Positions 1 through 7,339 of a DNA stretch of 38,643 bases are shown in pieces. The notes below the pieces were generated by a model. It did not search any database. It had not been told where the DNA came from and worked only from the letters and a program-made list of their open reading frames with translations. This DNA comes from Acidimangrovimonas sediminis (lineage in GTDB: Bacteria; Pseudomonadota; Alphaproteobacteria; Rhodobacterales; Rhodobacteraceae): NCBI RefSeq assembly GCF_002871005.1, contig NZ_PHSN01000035.1:1-38643 (forward strand), in the 5' to 3' direction. A program made the translations under genes and the position numbers. Each line of letters starts with the position of its first letter. Positions within the stretch are counted from its first letter, which is position 1.

Positions 1-816
1 ACCTTTCAGCGGGATGATGGTCAACTGCGCGCGTTCGTAGGCGAGCAGCGTCTTCTCCAACCAGAAGATCCGTCGGTAGATCCGGTCGATGCCGGCGGCC
101 TTCCCGGTCTTCGGATTTGTGAGCAAGCGCTGAATCTTGCCGATCCTGCCTTCGTTGGCCAGCTCCCGCAGGATCTGGATGTTGTCGTAGCGCTCTTGCT
201 GGCGCGCGTGCTCGAGTGAGACCGAGATTCTCGACCCCGCTTCACCCCGGCAAGGCTTGTGGATCAGGCGAACGCTTCGGCGCTGCGCCTTCTTGCCTTG
301 GGCGATGGAGCGCTTCTCGCCGTGCCGGCCATTGAAAGCGAACTCGCCGGGCCGGTCGAGATACCGCGTTCCGCAGGCCTTGCATCGCGCACCGTCGAGG
401 ATCCCGTTTTCGCTCCGGAGACGTTCGACCTCGTCGTCGAGGTGCGCGTTTGACAGGAGCGAGAGCGTGTTGTCGCAGGTGCCGTTGCCGTGTGTATGCC
501 TACAGACAATGGATCGACCATCTGTCCAGGCCGCCGGATCGTCCGCGAAGTCGAAGACCGTCGAGAGACGTTGTTGGTCTTCGTCCCCGAACGAGGTGAG
601 CGTGTAGTGGCCGCGCCCGCTCGCGATCGAGCTGTTCGTCAGTCGGGCCTGCGCTCGGCGCGATTGGGCACCAGGGCCGATGAACTGCGGGAGTTCTGCA
701 TCGAATGGGACCCCGAAGTTGCCGCAATCGGGATCGCTACACGCATTGAGATTTGTGTTACCGCTCAATGCGGGGTAGATTTGTGCCAGCGTCAGCTGGG
801 GAAGCTTTCTTGCCAC
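1..816 (-). CDS. Zinc-ribbon protein, possibly transposase-related (partial)
   Basis: The minus strand stays open without a stop from a GTG at 816 to the left edge, giving at least 272 residues. The GTG follows a good ribosome site (AGGAAGG, 7 bases upstream), which decided the start; no ATG lies near. Visible motifs are a Cys pair near residues 26 and 31 (ACSDPDCGN), a second cluster CRHTHGNGTC, and CKACGTRY, typical of zinc-binding knuckles. The last part seen is rich in charged helices (ERYDNIQILRELANEGRIGK). Zinc clusters followed by such helices recall N-terminal halves of some IS-type transposases, but I do not recognise the family and the C-terminus lies outside the window. Clean, in-frame, compositionally normal coding sequence. 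Other possibility: a DNA-binding regulator. Confidence 0.7.
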   Translation of the reverse strand, partial: MARKLPQLTLAQIYPALSGNTNLNACSDPDCGNFGVPFDAELPQFIGPGAQSRRAQARLTNSSIASGRGHYTLTSFGDEDQQRLSTVFDFADDPAAWTDGRSIVCRHTHGNGTCDNTLSLLSNAHLDDEVERLRSENGILDGARCKACGTRYLDRPGEFAFNGRHGEKRSIAQGKKAQRRSVRLIHKPCRGEAGSRISVSLEHARQQERYDNIQILRELANEGRIGKIQRLLTNPKTGKAAGIDRIYRRIFWLEKTLLAYERAQLTIIPLKG

Positions 817-1003
817 GACACCCTTCCTGGTGATCTGTGTTTGCATCAAGAAGCTGCTCCCAGCTCAAAGGGCACCTTGGCCATTTCCGGGAAATCGGAA
901 ATCGCAGGGGCCATTTTTTCGGTTGTTGTGGCCTGAGGGTTTTGTGCGGTCCCGAGAATGGGAGCGTCAAGCGCATTCCGGCACGAAATACCACACAAAA
1001 TCA

Positions 1004-1033
1004 AAGCGCTGCCGAGTTGCCCCGGCAGCGCTT
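1004..1033 (-). terminator. Rho-independent terminator of the catalase gene
   Basis: An 11-bp perfect GC-rich stem, AAGCGCTGCCG (1004-1014) with CGGCAGCGCTT (1023-1033), encloses an 8-base loop. Read on the minus strand it is followed by a T-rich stretch (TGATTTTGTG), as expected for intrinsic termination. It lies about 110 bases beyond the catalase stop codon. The rest of the 817-1144 gap holds a short ATTTCC/GGAAAT palindrome at 883-895 and no other supported feature. Confidence 0.8.
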
Positions 1034-1144
1034 GCTCTTGTCATGTCCCAGATACCCGAATGCGTTGAGGATGCTGCGGGGGCGTTTCTTTTTGGGGATA
1101 GTTGCGTCCGGGCCGGCGGCGCGCGTCCGCCGGCCCGGGGCGCC

Positions 1145-2662
1145 TCACTTGCCGCCGATGCTCTTGGCCGAGGCCATGCCGGGCGCCTTCGACTCGCCGC
1201 CAAGCTGGTCGCGCACGGCCTTCTCGATCCGCGCGCCGATATCGGCGTCGATGTTGCGCCAGTACTCGAAAGCACGCTTCAGCACCTTCTCGCTGACCCC
1301 GTCGCAGAGGTGCCCGGTGACATTCGTCACCAGCCGGTCGCGCATCCCGTCATCCATGACGTCGCGCACCAGCGCGCCGGCCTGACTCCAGTCGTCATCG
1401 TCCTTGCGCAGCTGATAGGCCGCGCGAACCATGTCGCCATCGGCATGCCAGAGACCGGCCTCGGCGGGCGTGGGCTGCGCCTCGGGGCCGCCGTAGGAAT
1501 TCGGATAATAGACCGGATCGGCCGCGTTCTCGACCCGCATCGCGCCATCCTTGGAATAGGCGTGCACCGGGCTTTGCGGCTTGTTCACAGGGATCTGCTT
1601 GTAGTTCACCCCAAGCCGCGCGCGGTGCGCATCGGCATAGGAAAAGCCCCGCGCCAGCAGCATCTTGTCAGGCGACAGGCCAACCCCCGGCACCATGTTG
1701 TTCGGCTCGAACGCGGCCTGCTCGATCTGGCTGTGGAAATCGGTCGGGTTGCGGTTGAGCGTCAGCTTGCCCACCTCGATCAGCGGGTAATCCGAATGCG
1801 GCCAGACCTTGGTCAGGTCGAACGGGTTGATGCGGTAGGTCTTGGCATCCTCGAAAGGCATGATCTGCCAGTAGAGAGTCCAGCTCGGGTAATTCCCCGA
1901 TGCGATGTTGTCGAACAGGTCGCGGCGGTGGAAGTCGCTGTCCTGCCCGGCCATCTTGTCGGCCTCGTCCTGGCTGAGATAGGCGTTGCCGTCACCCTGA
2001 TCGGTCTTGAAGTGGAACTTCACCCAGAAGAGCTTTCCCTCGGCGTTGACCAGAGAATAGGTGTGGCTGGAATAGCCGTTCATCTCGCGCCAGGTCTTCG
2101 GGATGCCGCGGTCGCCCATGAGATAGGCCACCTGATGCGCGCTCTCGGGCGACAACGTCCAGAAATCCCACTGCATGTCATGGTCGCGCAGGCCGTTGTC
2201 GGCACGGCGCTTCTGGCTGCGGATGAAGTTCTGGAACTTGGTCGGATCCCGCACGAAGAAGACGGGCGTGTTGTTGCCCACCATGTCGAAGATGCCTTCG
2301 TCGGTGTACATCTTCACCGAGAAGCCGCGCGGATCGCGCCAGGTGTCGGGGCTGCCGCGCTCCCCCGCCACGGTTGAAAAGCGCACCAGCGTGTCGACCT
2401 TGGCGCCGGGCTGGAACACGCGGGCCTTGGTGTATTTCGAGACGTCGTTGGTCACCTCGAAATGGCCGAAGGCGCCCGATCCCTTGGCGTGGGGCTGACG
2501 CTCGGGAATGCGCTCGCGGTTGAAGTTGGCCATCTGCTCGAGCAGGTAATGGTCGTGCAGGACGATAGGGCCATCCGTGCCGACGGTCAGAGAATGTTCC
2601 TGGCTCTGGACGGGATGGCCCGCGTCGTTGGTGGTCGCGGGGACAGGTTTGTCGCTGCTCAT
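1145..2662 (-). CDS. katA: Catalase, small-subunit haem type (clade 3)
   Basis: Monofunctional haem catalase that converts hydrogen peroxide to water and oxygen in the cytoplasm; 505 residues, the normal length for small-subunit enzymes. The distal catalytic His is at residue 58 ([10 protein letters not shown]), the distal Asn in [12 protein letters not shown] (about 130-131), and the proximal haem Tyr at 342 ([13 protein letters not shown]). The flanking [20 protein letters not shown] block is the family signature. The start chosen is the ATG at 2662, preceded by AGAGG; the frame is open 30 codons further upstream, but that extension has no catalase similarity. The gene is transcribed leftward, alone, and ends at a clear terminator. 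It is divergent from the metallopeptidase gene, so its promoter lies within 2663-2901. Ordinary host oxidative-stress gene. Confidence 0.97.
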   Translation of the reverse strand: MSSDKPVPATTNDAGHPVQSQEHSLTVGTDGPIVLHDHYLLEQMANFNRERIPERQPHAKGSGAFGHFEVTNDVSKYTKARVFQPGAKVDTLVRFSTVAGERGSPDTWRDPRGFSVKMYTDEGIFDMVGNNTPVFFVRDPTKFQNFIRSQKRRADNGLRDHDMQWDFWTLSPESAHQVAYLMGDRGIPKTWREMNGYSSHTYSLVNAEGKLFWVKFHFKTDQGDGNAYLSQDEADKMAGQDSDFHRRDLFDNIASGNYPSWTLYWQIMPFEDAKTYRINPFDLTKVWPHSDYPLIEVGKLTLNRNPTDFHSQIEQAAFEPNNMVPGVGLSPDKMLLARGFSYADAHRARLGVNYKQIPVNKPQSPVHAYSKDGAMRVENAADPVYYPNSYGGPEAQPTPAEAGLWHADGDMVRAAYQLRKDDDDWSQAGALVRDVMDDGMRDRLVTNVTGHLCDGVSEKVLKRAFEYWRNIDADIGARIEKAVRDQLGGESKAPGMASAKSIGGK

Positions 2663-2834
2663 GGTCGGAACCTCTGTCTTGGAGAAATCGGTATGGGGGA
2701 AACGGGCAGCCGCCTGCCGGGGTTCCAGAGGTTCCGCATGCTGATGCATCACTCAGTTGAGGGCCGCGCGCTCGGGAACGCGGAACCGCTGTGGCACGGC
2801 CCGGGTTCAGCAGGACGGGCTGCCGCCGATGGGC

Positions 2835-2864
2835 CCCCGCGGTGCCAGACCCCGCGGTGCCAGA
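2835..2864. repeat. 15-bp tandem direct repeat upstream of peptidase gene
   Basis: Two perfect adjacent copies of CCCCGCGGTGCCAGA (2835-2849 and 2850-2864) lie in the 239-base divergent region between the catalase and metallopeptidase genes. The position would suit a regulator-binding site, but a chance slippage duplication is equally possible. Confidence 0.6.
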
Positions 2865-2901
2865 GGCACGCCGGATCGGCACGGAAAGGCAGGAAGCGAA
2901 G

Positions 2902-4029
2902 ATGCGACTTTTCCAATGCCAATGCTGCGGGCAGGTCCTCCATTTCGAGAACACCGCCTGCCTGAACTGCGGCAGGGACGTGGGCTACCTGCCCGGCCGC
3001 GACGCCATGGCCGCGGTCGAGGCCGAGGGGCCGGTGTGGCACCTCGCGGAGGGGTCGGGGCCGAACCTCGGCGACACCTCTGGCCGCTATCGCTTCTGCG
3101 CCAACTGGGAGATGAGCGGCTGCAACTGGCTGCTTGATGTCGGCTCAGTCTCAAGCTCGGGCGCAAGCGCAGACGAAACCTATTGCCGCGCCTGCCGTCA
3201 CAACCGCACCGTGCCCGACCTCTCGGATCCCGGGAACCGCGCCCGCTGGCAGAAGATCGAGACCGCCAAGCGGCGGCTGATCTACACCCTGCGGCGCCTT
3301 GGCCTTCCGATGCCGCTTGCGGATGACGGCCATCCCGAACCGATGATCTTCGACTTTCTCGCGGACGGCCCCGACCCGTCGGAACAGGTCACCACCGGGC
3401 ATGCCGACGGGGTGATCACCATTGCCCTGACCGAGGCCGACGACGCCCACCGCGAGAAGCTGCGCCAGGACATGGGCGAAGGCTACCGCACGCTGCTGGG
3501 GCATTTCCGGCACGAGATCGGGCATTATTACTGGGACCTGCTGATCCGCGACGGATCGGAGGACGGCGGGACTACCGGCATCGAGGCCTTCCGCGCCCTC
3601 TTCGGCGACGAGCGGGCCGATTACGGCGCGGCGCTTCAGGCGCATTACCGCGACGGCCCCCCCGCCGACTGGCAGGCAAGCCATGTCTCGGCCTATGCGA
3701 CGATGCATCCATGGGAGGACTGGGCCGAAACCTGGGCGCATTACCTGCACATGGTCGACACGATCGAGACCGCGACCGCCTTTGGCATGAGCGTGGCCCC
3801 GAGGATCGACCCGGAGGGCAAGCTGTCGGCGGAGCTCGATTTCGACCCTTACCGCGCCCTGGACATCCGCCAGCTTGTCACGGCCTGGATGCCGCTGACG
3901 GTGGCGTTGAACGCGATGAACCGCGCGATGGGCCAGCAGGATTTCTACCCCTTCGTGCTGCCCGAGCCGGTGCAGGCCAAGCTGGCCTTCGTGCACGCGG
4001 CGATCCGGACCCGTATCGCGCCGGCCTGA
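2902..4029 (+). CDS. Zinc-ribbon metallopeptidase (Peptidase_Mx / COG4307 type)
   Basis: Predicted cytoplasmic zinc metallopeptidase of 375 residues. The N-terminus carries a zinc ribbon with C6xxC9 and C20xxC23 (FQCQCCGQ and ACLNCGRD), followed by further Cys-rich segments (SGCNWLL, YCRACRHN). The catalytic zincin motif HEIGH sits at about 204-208, with an acidic downstream helix (EDWAETWAHYLHMVD) likely to supply the third zinc ligand. This two-part plan is typical of the COG4307 proteins, whose substrate is unknown. The start at 2902 has the site AGGAAG 6 bases upstream and begins just before the ribbon; the ATG at 2791 would add 37 non-conserved residues. It appears to be the last host gene before the prophage. 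Confidence 0.88.
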   Translation: MRLFQCQCCGQVLHFENTACLNCGRDVGYLPGRDAMAAVEAEGPVWHLAEGSGPNLGDTSGRYRFCANWEMSGCNWLLDVGSVSSSGASADETYCRACRHNRTVPDLSDPGNRARWQKIETAKRRLIYTLRRLGLPMPLADDGHPEPMIFDFLADGPDPSEQVTTGHADGVITIALTEADDAHREKLRQDMGEGYRTLLGHFRHEIGHYYWDLLIRDGSEDGGTTGIEAFRALFGDERADYGAALQAHYRDGPPADWQASHVSAYATMHPWEDWAETWAHYLHMVDTIETATAFGMSVAPRIDPEGKLSAELDFDPYRALDIRQLVTAWMPLTVALNAMNRAMGQQDFYPFVLPEPVQAKLAFVHAAIRTRIAPA

Positions 4030-4194
4030 CCCGGCCCCCGGCAGCCGGGAGCGGCAACCAAGCCCTCGCCACTTCGCCGGGCGCGGACCTTCGGCGTATC
4101 GCGGAGGTCGGTCTGGTCCGGCGACCACCCGGGCGATAGCTTCGCGCTTTGGTTCGTAGGGGAGCAACTGTAGGGGGGTCTTACCTTTTGCACA

Positions 4195-4206
4195 CGTTCC
4201 GAAACC
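4195..4206 (-). repeat. Left-end 12-bp motif, copy 1 (candidate transposase site)
   Basis: CGTTCCGAAACC matches 11 of 12 bases of AGTTCCGAAACC, the motif found three more times between here and the repressor operon. It is the copy nearest the candidate phage terminus, the position of L1 in Mu. Confidence 0.55.
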
Positions 4207-4467
4207 TAGGAGACCCACAAAAAGCGCTGCAAAAACAGGGTAATGTAAGTAATTAGGGCATTTGAGGTTCTGTACGGAGAATGCGGGAAGACGCCCCAAA
4301 ATGAGCTTGAACTGCGCACTTCCATGACACCAAGCAGGCAAAGCAGCCGCAAAAGGCGATCATCAGACCGCATTCTCTAACATACTGGGAGAAAATGGGA
4401 ATATTGCGCGAGAGCTTGGCCGCGTGGGGCACCGACAGCCGCTTAGGACCATACTAGGGCAGCAGGG

Positions 4468-4492
4468 GGTTTCGGAACTGAGTTCCGAAACC
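4468..4492. repeat. Perfect 25-bp palindrome made of two left-end motifs
   Basis: GGTTTCGGAACT (4468-4479) and its exact inverse AGTTCCGAAACC (4481-4492) flank a single central G at 4480. Together with copies at 4195 and 4573 this makes four occurrences of one 12-mer in 400 bases of non-coding left-end DNA. Binding by the phage transposase, as at Mu L1-L3, is the best explanation; a regulator operator is the alternative. Confidence 0.65.
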
Positions 4493-4572
4493 ATGTAGAG
4501 GGCGGTATGGTATCGAGTAGATCAATGGAAAAAGGGGATAGAAGGGAGCACCGCATCAGATGGATGCACGGA

Positions 4573-4584
4573 GGTTTCGGAACT
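4573..4584 (+). repeat. Left-end 12-bp motif, copy 4 (candidate transposase site)
   Basis: A perfect further copy of GGTTTCGGAACT, 80 bases inward of the palindrome and about 36 bases from the stop codon of the leftward repressor operon. Confidence 0.6.
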
Positions 4585-4620
4585 CGGAAAGCGTTAGAAA
4601 AGGTTCAGGTAAGGTGGTTT

Positions 4621-5160
4621 TTAACGCGCAGGATGCCCGTCAAACCTCGTAGGAGGAGAGTGTGGCTGTGGAAGAGGATCTCCGTCTGAGGTTAAGCGGC
4701 CAGATCGCCGAAGTTCACCAACTGACCTGGTGACGTAAGCACAATTGCATGGGTAGTCGATGCACCTGCTCAAGGGGATCACCTCAAGCTCATCACGACC
4801 GAGAAAGCGGCCTGTCATCGCGGAAGCCTGAGGGCAGATCCAGGGGCCTGCCAGAAGCTCAACATAGGGGCGCATACGCTCCATACCAGGATCGCAAATT
4901 TGCTCGATCCGATAAGCTGAGTTGATCCATCCGCACACTCGCCCCGTGATCGCATCGAGGTTTCCGCCATCGATCCTGTCCAGCATATCATTGGAAATTT
5001 TTGAGTCGAGGAAAGCCAATTCCGTCAACTCCGCGAGTTCGGAAAGGCTAAAGTCGTGCTTGTACGGGCACTCGGAAACGGCGCGCGCAATGTAGGGACC
5101 AATATCGATCGGCTCGTGTCTGAACCACACCTTCATGAGGTGGGAAAAGCCTTTTTCCAT
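4621..5160 (-). CDS. Unknown protein coupled to the phage repressor
   Basis: 179-residue protein of no family I recognise. The start ATG at 5160 overlaps the stop of the repressor gene (TGATG) and has GGAGAGAG upstream, so it is the second gene of the leftward immunity operon and should be made in the lysogen. No signal peptide or membrane segment is visible. The N-terminal two thirds look globular and helical, with a conserved-looking tail region CIDYPCNCAY (three Cys) and a basic, Pro-rich C-terminus. It occupies the space between the left end and the repressor. By position it could assist repression, exclude other phages or act on the host, but nothing in the sequence proves any of these. 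Confidence 0.75.
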   Translation of the reverse strand: MEKGFSHLMKVWFRHEPIDIGPYIARAVSECPYKHDFSLSELAELTELAFLDSKISNDMLDRIDGGNLDAITGRVCGWINSAYRIEQICDPGMERMRPYVELLAGPWICPQASAMTGRFLGRDELEVIPLSRCIDYPCNCAYVTRSVGELRRSGRLTSDGDPLPQPHSPPTRFDGHPAR

Positions 5161-5921
5161 CACACTCTCTCCGTATGCCCCCACCAGACTACCCGTCCGA
5201 TTACGGTGACGTCAGCGACTGATTTATCCTCTTGCCCAAACTCGGGATTGTCCGATGTCAGCATCAGCAGATCCTCCGATGGGCGCCACAATCTCTTCGC
5301 TCTCGCTTCTCCATCATCCAAAAGCGCGTAGATCGGGGCAAGACCGTCCTTCAGGTTCTGGCGGACCGGCAGTACCTTCTGCGACGTGTCGATCATAACC
5401 ATGTCGCCGTCGCTGATCGTGCGCGCCATGCTTTTACCGCTGATCCTCGCCAGAACCGCATCCGCACTCGATATCTGTCTGCGGCTCATCCAGTCTTTAC
5501 GGAAGGCGATCATGTCGATGATTTCTTCGGCCCCATTATGGCTGCCCGCGCCGGCCGCGATCCGGGCATCGTAAAGAGGAAGATGAACGAGATCTTCTTC
5601 ATGTCGCCGTATGGAGACATGCGTGCTCGATGCACTCATACCTTCCAGTTTGGCAGCTATCTCCCGCCTAATCGACTCGGCATGTTGTTGACCCGTTAGG
5701 ATGTACTGAACATCTGCCCCAGCTTCGGCGATCGCTGAGAGGTAGCCTGCATCTGGCGCCCTCTTCCCTGCCTCGTAGTTGAGTTGCGCGTTTCTCTTAA
5801 CCCCTGCGATCGCACCAAAATCAGCCTGATTAAGCCCCAGCCGCAGACGCTCCTCATGGAGGCGTTTACCAATGCACGCATATGGATGCATTTCTGATTG
5901 ACTGTATCCATTTGAGTGCAT
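5160..5921 (-). CDS. LexA/CI-like phage repressor (HTH + S24 peptidase)
   Basis: Immunity repressor that should hold the rightward early promoter silent in the lysogen. Residues ~14-65 form an XRE-type helix-turn-helix (IGKRLHEERLRLGLNQADFG), and the C-terminal half is an S24 self-cleaving domain with nucleophile Ser in ISGKSM (~164) and general-base Lys in ARAKRLW (~209). An Ala-Gly bond in RIAAGAG (~123-124) lies where LexA and CI are cut, so RecA-linked SOS induction is plausible. This differs from Mu itself, whose repressor is not of this type. Start is uncertain: ATG 5921 is used here; TTG 5936 and ATG 5891 are alternatives and none has a good ribosome site. It overlaps the next leftward gene by one coupled codon. 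Confidence 0.92.
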   Translation of the reverse strand: MHSNGYSQSEMHPYACIGKRLHEERLRLGLNQADFGAIAGVKRNAQLNYEAGKRAPDAGYLSAIAEAGADVQYILTGQQHAESIRREIAAKLEGMSASSTHVSIRRHEEDLVHLPLYDARIAAGAGSHNGAEEIIDMIAFRKDWMSRRQISSADAVLARISGKSMARTISDGDMVMIDTSQKVLPVRQNLKDGLAPIYALLDDGEARAKRLWRPSEDLLMLTSDNPEFGQEDKSVADVTVIGRVVWWGHTERV

Positions 5922-5962
5922 AATATTATGATCCAAGAGCAGAGCATGTTTAACGAGGCAGC
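5872..5962. promoter_or_regulatory. Immunity control region: divergent promoters and operators
   Basis: A near-consensus rightward promoter is visible: -35 TTGACT (5898-5903), 17-base spacer, -10 TAATAT (5921-5926), leading to the Ner-like gene. A weaker leftward promoter is possible: TTAAAC (complement of 5948-5953), 17 bases, CATAAT (complement of 5925-5930). The perfect 12-bp palindrome CATAATATTATG (5919-5930) covers the -10 region, and ATGGAT/ATCCAT and AATGCA/TGCATT inverted pairs lie across the -35. These are good candidates for repressor and Ner-like operators. The region is strikingly AT-rich against its surroundings. Confidence 0.7.
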
Positions 5963-6241
5963 ATGACCGAGAACGCCATTAAGTTCCAGCCCGGGGCGAT
6001 CCTGCACGATGCGATCGTTGGCGCATTCCGGGCTCAGGGCCGAGGCTTCGATATCTGGTGCGCCGAAAATGGCGTGTCCTCGTCGAATGCCAGGAACGCC
6101 ACCTTCGGCCAGTCCAGGGGACCCAAAGGTAGGGCACTTCTGGCACGGATTATTGACGCAGCTGGCCGGGACTTCGTGATGGCAGCCTATGCCAAACGCC
6201 TGCGCGATCACCATGCCATGATCAGCCAGGAGAGCCGCTAA
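5963..6241 (+). CDS. Ner/Cro-like early regulator
   Basis: 92-residue basic protein, first gene of the rightward early operon, 30-40 bases after a strong promoter and preceded by GAGG. Size and place correspond to Mu Ner, the small DNA-binding protein that turns down early and repressor transcription. The middle (FDIWCAENGVSSSNARNATFG) reads as a helix-turn-helix in which the second helix is Ser/Asn rich, followed by a basic helix. The Ner identity rests on context; the similarity to Mu Ner itself is not obvious. It overlaps the next gene at TAATG. Confidence 0.8.
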   Translation: MTENAIKFQPGAILHDAIVGAFRAQGRGFDIWCAENGVSSSNARNATFGQSRGPKGRALLARIIDAAGRDFVMAAYAKRLRDHHAMISQESR

Positions 6242-6465
6242 TGCTCAGCACCCGCCCCCGTCCGACGGTCGACCACAGCGCCCTGCGCTGCCGCCTGCGC
6301 GACCCGAAGGACCGCGCGTACCTGCACCTGAGCGGATGCGGCGCCACCACCGGCACCACCTATGCCTGGCTGGGCACCCCGCGGCAGGCGGATCTGCTCC
6401 GCACCCGCGCCGAGGCGCGCGGCGAGCCATGGCCGTTCATCATCGTCGAACTGGAGGGGGTGTGA
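6241..6465 (+). CDS. Small early phage protein, unknown
   Basis: 74 residues, starting on the last base of the preceding stop codon (TAATG), so translationally coupled to the Ner-like gene. It has no membrane segment or recognised motif; it is Arg-rich in the first half and ends in a short hydrophobic strand (PFIIVELEGV). Coupled spacing and normal codon use support a real gene. It ends 11 bases before the 3' end of the convergent SLATT-like gene. Confidence 0.65.
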   Translation: MLSTRPRPTVDHSALRCRLRDPKDRAYLHLSGCGATTGTTYAWLGTPRQADLLRTRAEARGEPWPFIIVELEGV

Positions 6466-6476
6466 TGCTGAATGTG

Positions 6477-7025
6477 TCAGGCAGCAGGGGGATGAGCATT
6501 GCCCAATTCCCCAAGCTTTCGGTAGTCATGTCCCTCGAAGGACACGAAAGCTGCCAAAATGCGGTGCAGAAGCGGCACGTGAAGCCGCTGATCTCGACCG
6601 AATTCGAGCGCATCAATCGCATCATTGTAAGCCTTGGCGTCGAGAGCGCGAAGCATTGGCGGCTCCTCGGCTGCGATGCGAACCAGACGGCTCTGCCAAG
6701 TTGCGCAGTCTTCATCGTTTGCGCTGGGGACGGCCTCAATGTCTGCGAGAAGGGAGTAGTAGTCTCTCTGCAACGTCTGATGGTCGCGGGCCTGGCGACC
6801 AAAATCAAAGACCAACTGCAGCGCGCCGATCAGCGCAACTGCTGCGCCAATCCAGCTTTGGGCAATACCAAAGCGAGCAAGCACGTCGCCGATTGCAGCT
6901 GCACCAAGCAGTATGACCGCAAGATTGAATACCCGGTTCATACGCTCAAGAGCGCGTCTCCGCGCCGTATGATAGAGGGCGTTCCGGAGAGCATTGAAAC
7001 GGACGTTCTCGCGATCTGGGGTCAT
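6477..7025 (-). CDS. Two-TM SLATT-like membrane protein (inserted cassette)
   Basis: 182-residue protein on the strand opposite to the early operon. A basic N-terminal helix (TARRRALERMNR) is followed by two closely spaced membrane helices, about residues 32-52 (FNLAVILLGAAAIGDVL) and 58-75 (WIGAAVALIGALQLVFDF), then a long cytoplasmic helical part beginning RQARDHQTLQRDYYSLLADIE. This layout, with the charged heptad-like segment right after TM2, is that of SLATT-domain proteins, which are membrane effectors next to nucleotide-signalling defence proteins and also occur as phage-encoded genes. The start at 7025 uses a ribosome site (TAGGAG) overlapping the stop of the small upstream gene, so the two are one operon. 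Role inferred: phage exclusion or abortive infection from the prophage. Family assignment is by eye. Confidence 0.75.
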   Translation of the reverse strand: MTPDRENVRFNALRNALYHTARRRALERMNRVFNLAVILLGAAAIGDVLARFGIAQSWIGAAVALIGALQLVFDFGRQARDHQTLQRDYYSLLADIEAVPSANDEDCATWQSRLVRIAAEEPPMLRALDAKAYNDAIDALEFGRDQRLHVPLLHRILAAFVSFEGHDYRKLGELGNAHPPAA

Positions 7026-7036
7026 ACGTCAGGCTC

Positions 7037-7210
7037 CTATTTCTGCGGTGGCGGCTTTGGCGCTGGGGCACTGGGCTGGCGAGGGCCGGGGCCAGCACCT
7101 GGTCCGGACGTGCTGGGCTGCCTTGGCCCCAGCGAGTTAATCTGCATTTCACGATCCGGCTGGCGAACTCCGAATTCCCGGCGCGGGGTGTCATCTTTTT
7201 TCCCACTCAT
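7037..7210 (-). CDS. 57-aa Pro/Gln-rich small protein, partner of the SLATT-like gene
   Basis: Short gene of 57 codons with GGAG 9 bases before its ATG. The first 25 residues are charged (MSGKKDDTPRREFGVRQPD); the rest is a low-complexity Pro/Gly/Ser/Gln tail with the pair GPRQPS repeated twice, ending PKPPPQK. No folded domain is expected. It is co-transcribed with the two-TM gene 12 bases downstream and driven by the promoter at 7288-7316. It might be a partner or regulator of the membrane protein; that is inference from gene order only. Confidence 0.6.
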   Translation of the reverse strand: MSGKKDDTPRREFGVRQPDREMQINSLGPRQPSTSGPGAGPGPRQPSAPAPKPPPQK

Positions 7211-7250
7211 CGAACACGTCTCCTTTTGCTGGTCTCAGAAGGGGATGTCA

Positions 7251-7316
7251 GGTGTCGGGGGGCGCTCCTACGTCCCTCGACACCGCCAGTATAACTTGGG
7301 CCTTCCCATTCTCCAA
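7251..7316 (-). promoter_or_regulatory. Promoter and operator-like repeat of the minus-strand cassette
   Basis: On the minus strand -35 TTGGAG (complement of 7311-7316), a 17-base spacer and -10 TATACT (complement of 7288-7293) form a good sigma-70-type promoter facing the small protein and SLATT-like gene. Just downstream, GGTGTCG (7251-7257) and CGACACC (7278-7284) are inverted repeats that could bind a regulator or form a leader hairpin. Confidence 0.6.
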
Positions 7317-7339
7317 ACCCAACATCTGGAGGATGCGGC

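Larger units (their letters stand above)
4030..4620. other. Host/prophage junction and phage left end (no gene)
   Basis: This 590-base stretch has no convincing gene. The first ~140 bases are GC-rich like the host gene before it; from about 4170 the base composition becomes clearly more AT-rich. TGT at 4169-4171 is a candidate phage terminus, because MuA-type elements usually begin with TG, and it is followed about 25 bases later by the first of four copies of a 12-bp motif. The exact junction cannot be fixed without the right end. A 10-bp inverted repeat, GAGAATGCGG at 4277-4286 and CCGCATTCTC at 4368-4377, is also present, with unknown meaning. Confidence 0.6.

Noticed and set aside
830-2377. 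515-codon plus-strand frame opposite the catalase gene
   Set aside because: Antisense of an unambiguous catalase; His/Val/Leu-rich without motif.
2835-2864. Tandem 15-bp repeat as an operator
   Set aside because: Only two copies and no dyad; kept as a repeat but not claimed as a regulatory site.
3151-4341. 396-codon minus-strand frame opposite the metallopeptidase
   Set aside because: Antisense shadow of a gene with intact zinc motifs; it also runs across the host/phage junction.
4277-4377. 10-bp inverted repeat GAGAATGCGG / CCGCATTCTC 81 bases apart
   Set aside because: Exact, but too far apart for a terminator and not repeated elsewhere; may be chance in left-end DNA.
5932-6214. Upstream minus-strand extension across the immunity region
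   Set aside because: Overlaps the strong rightward promoter and the Ner-like gene; no motif or ribosome site.
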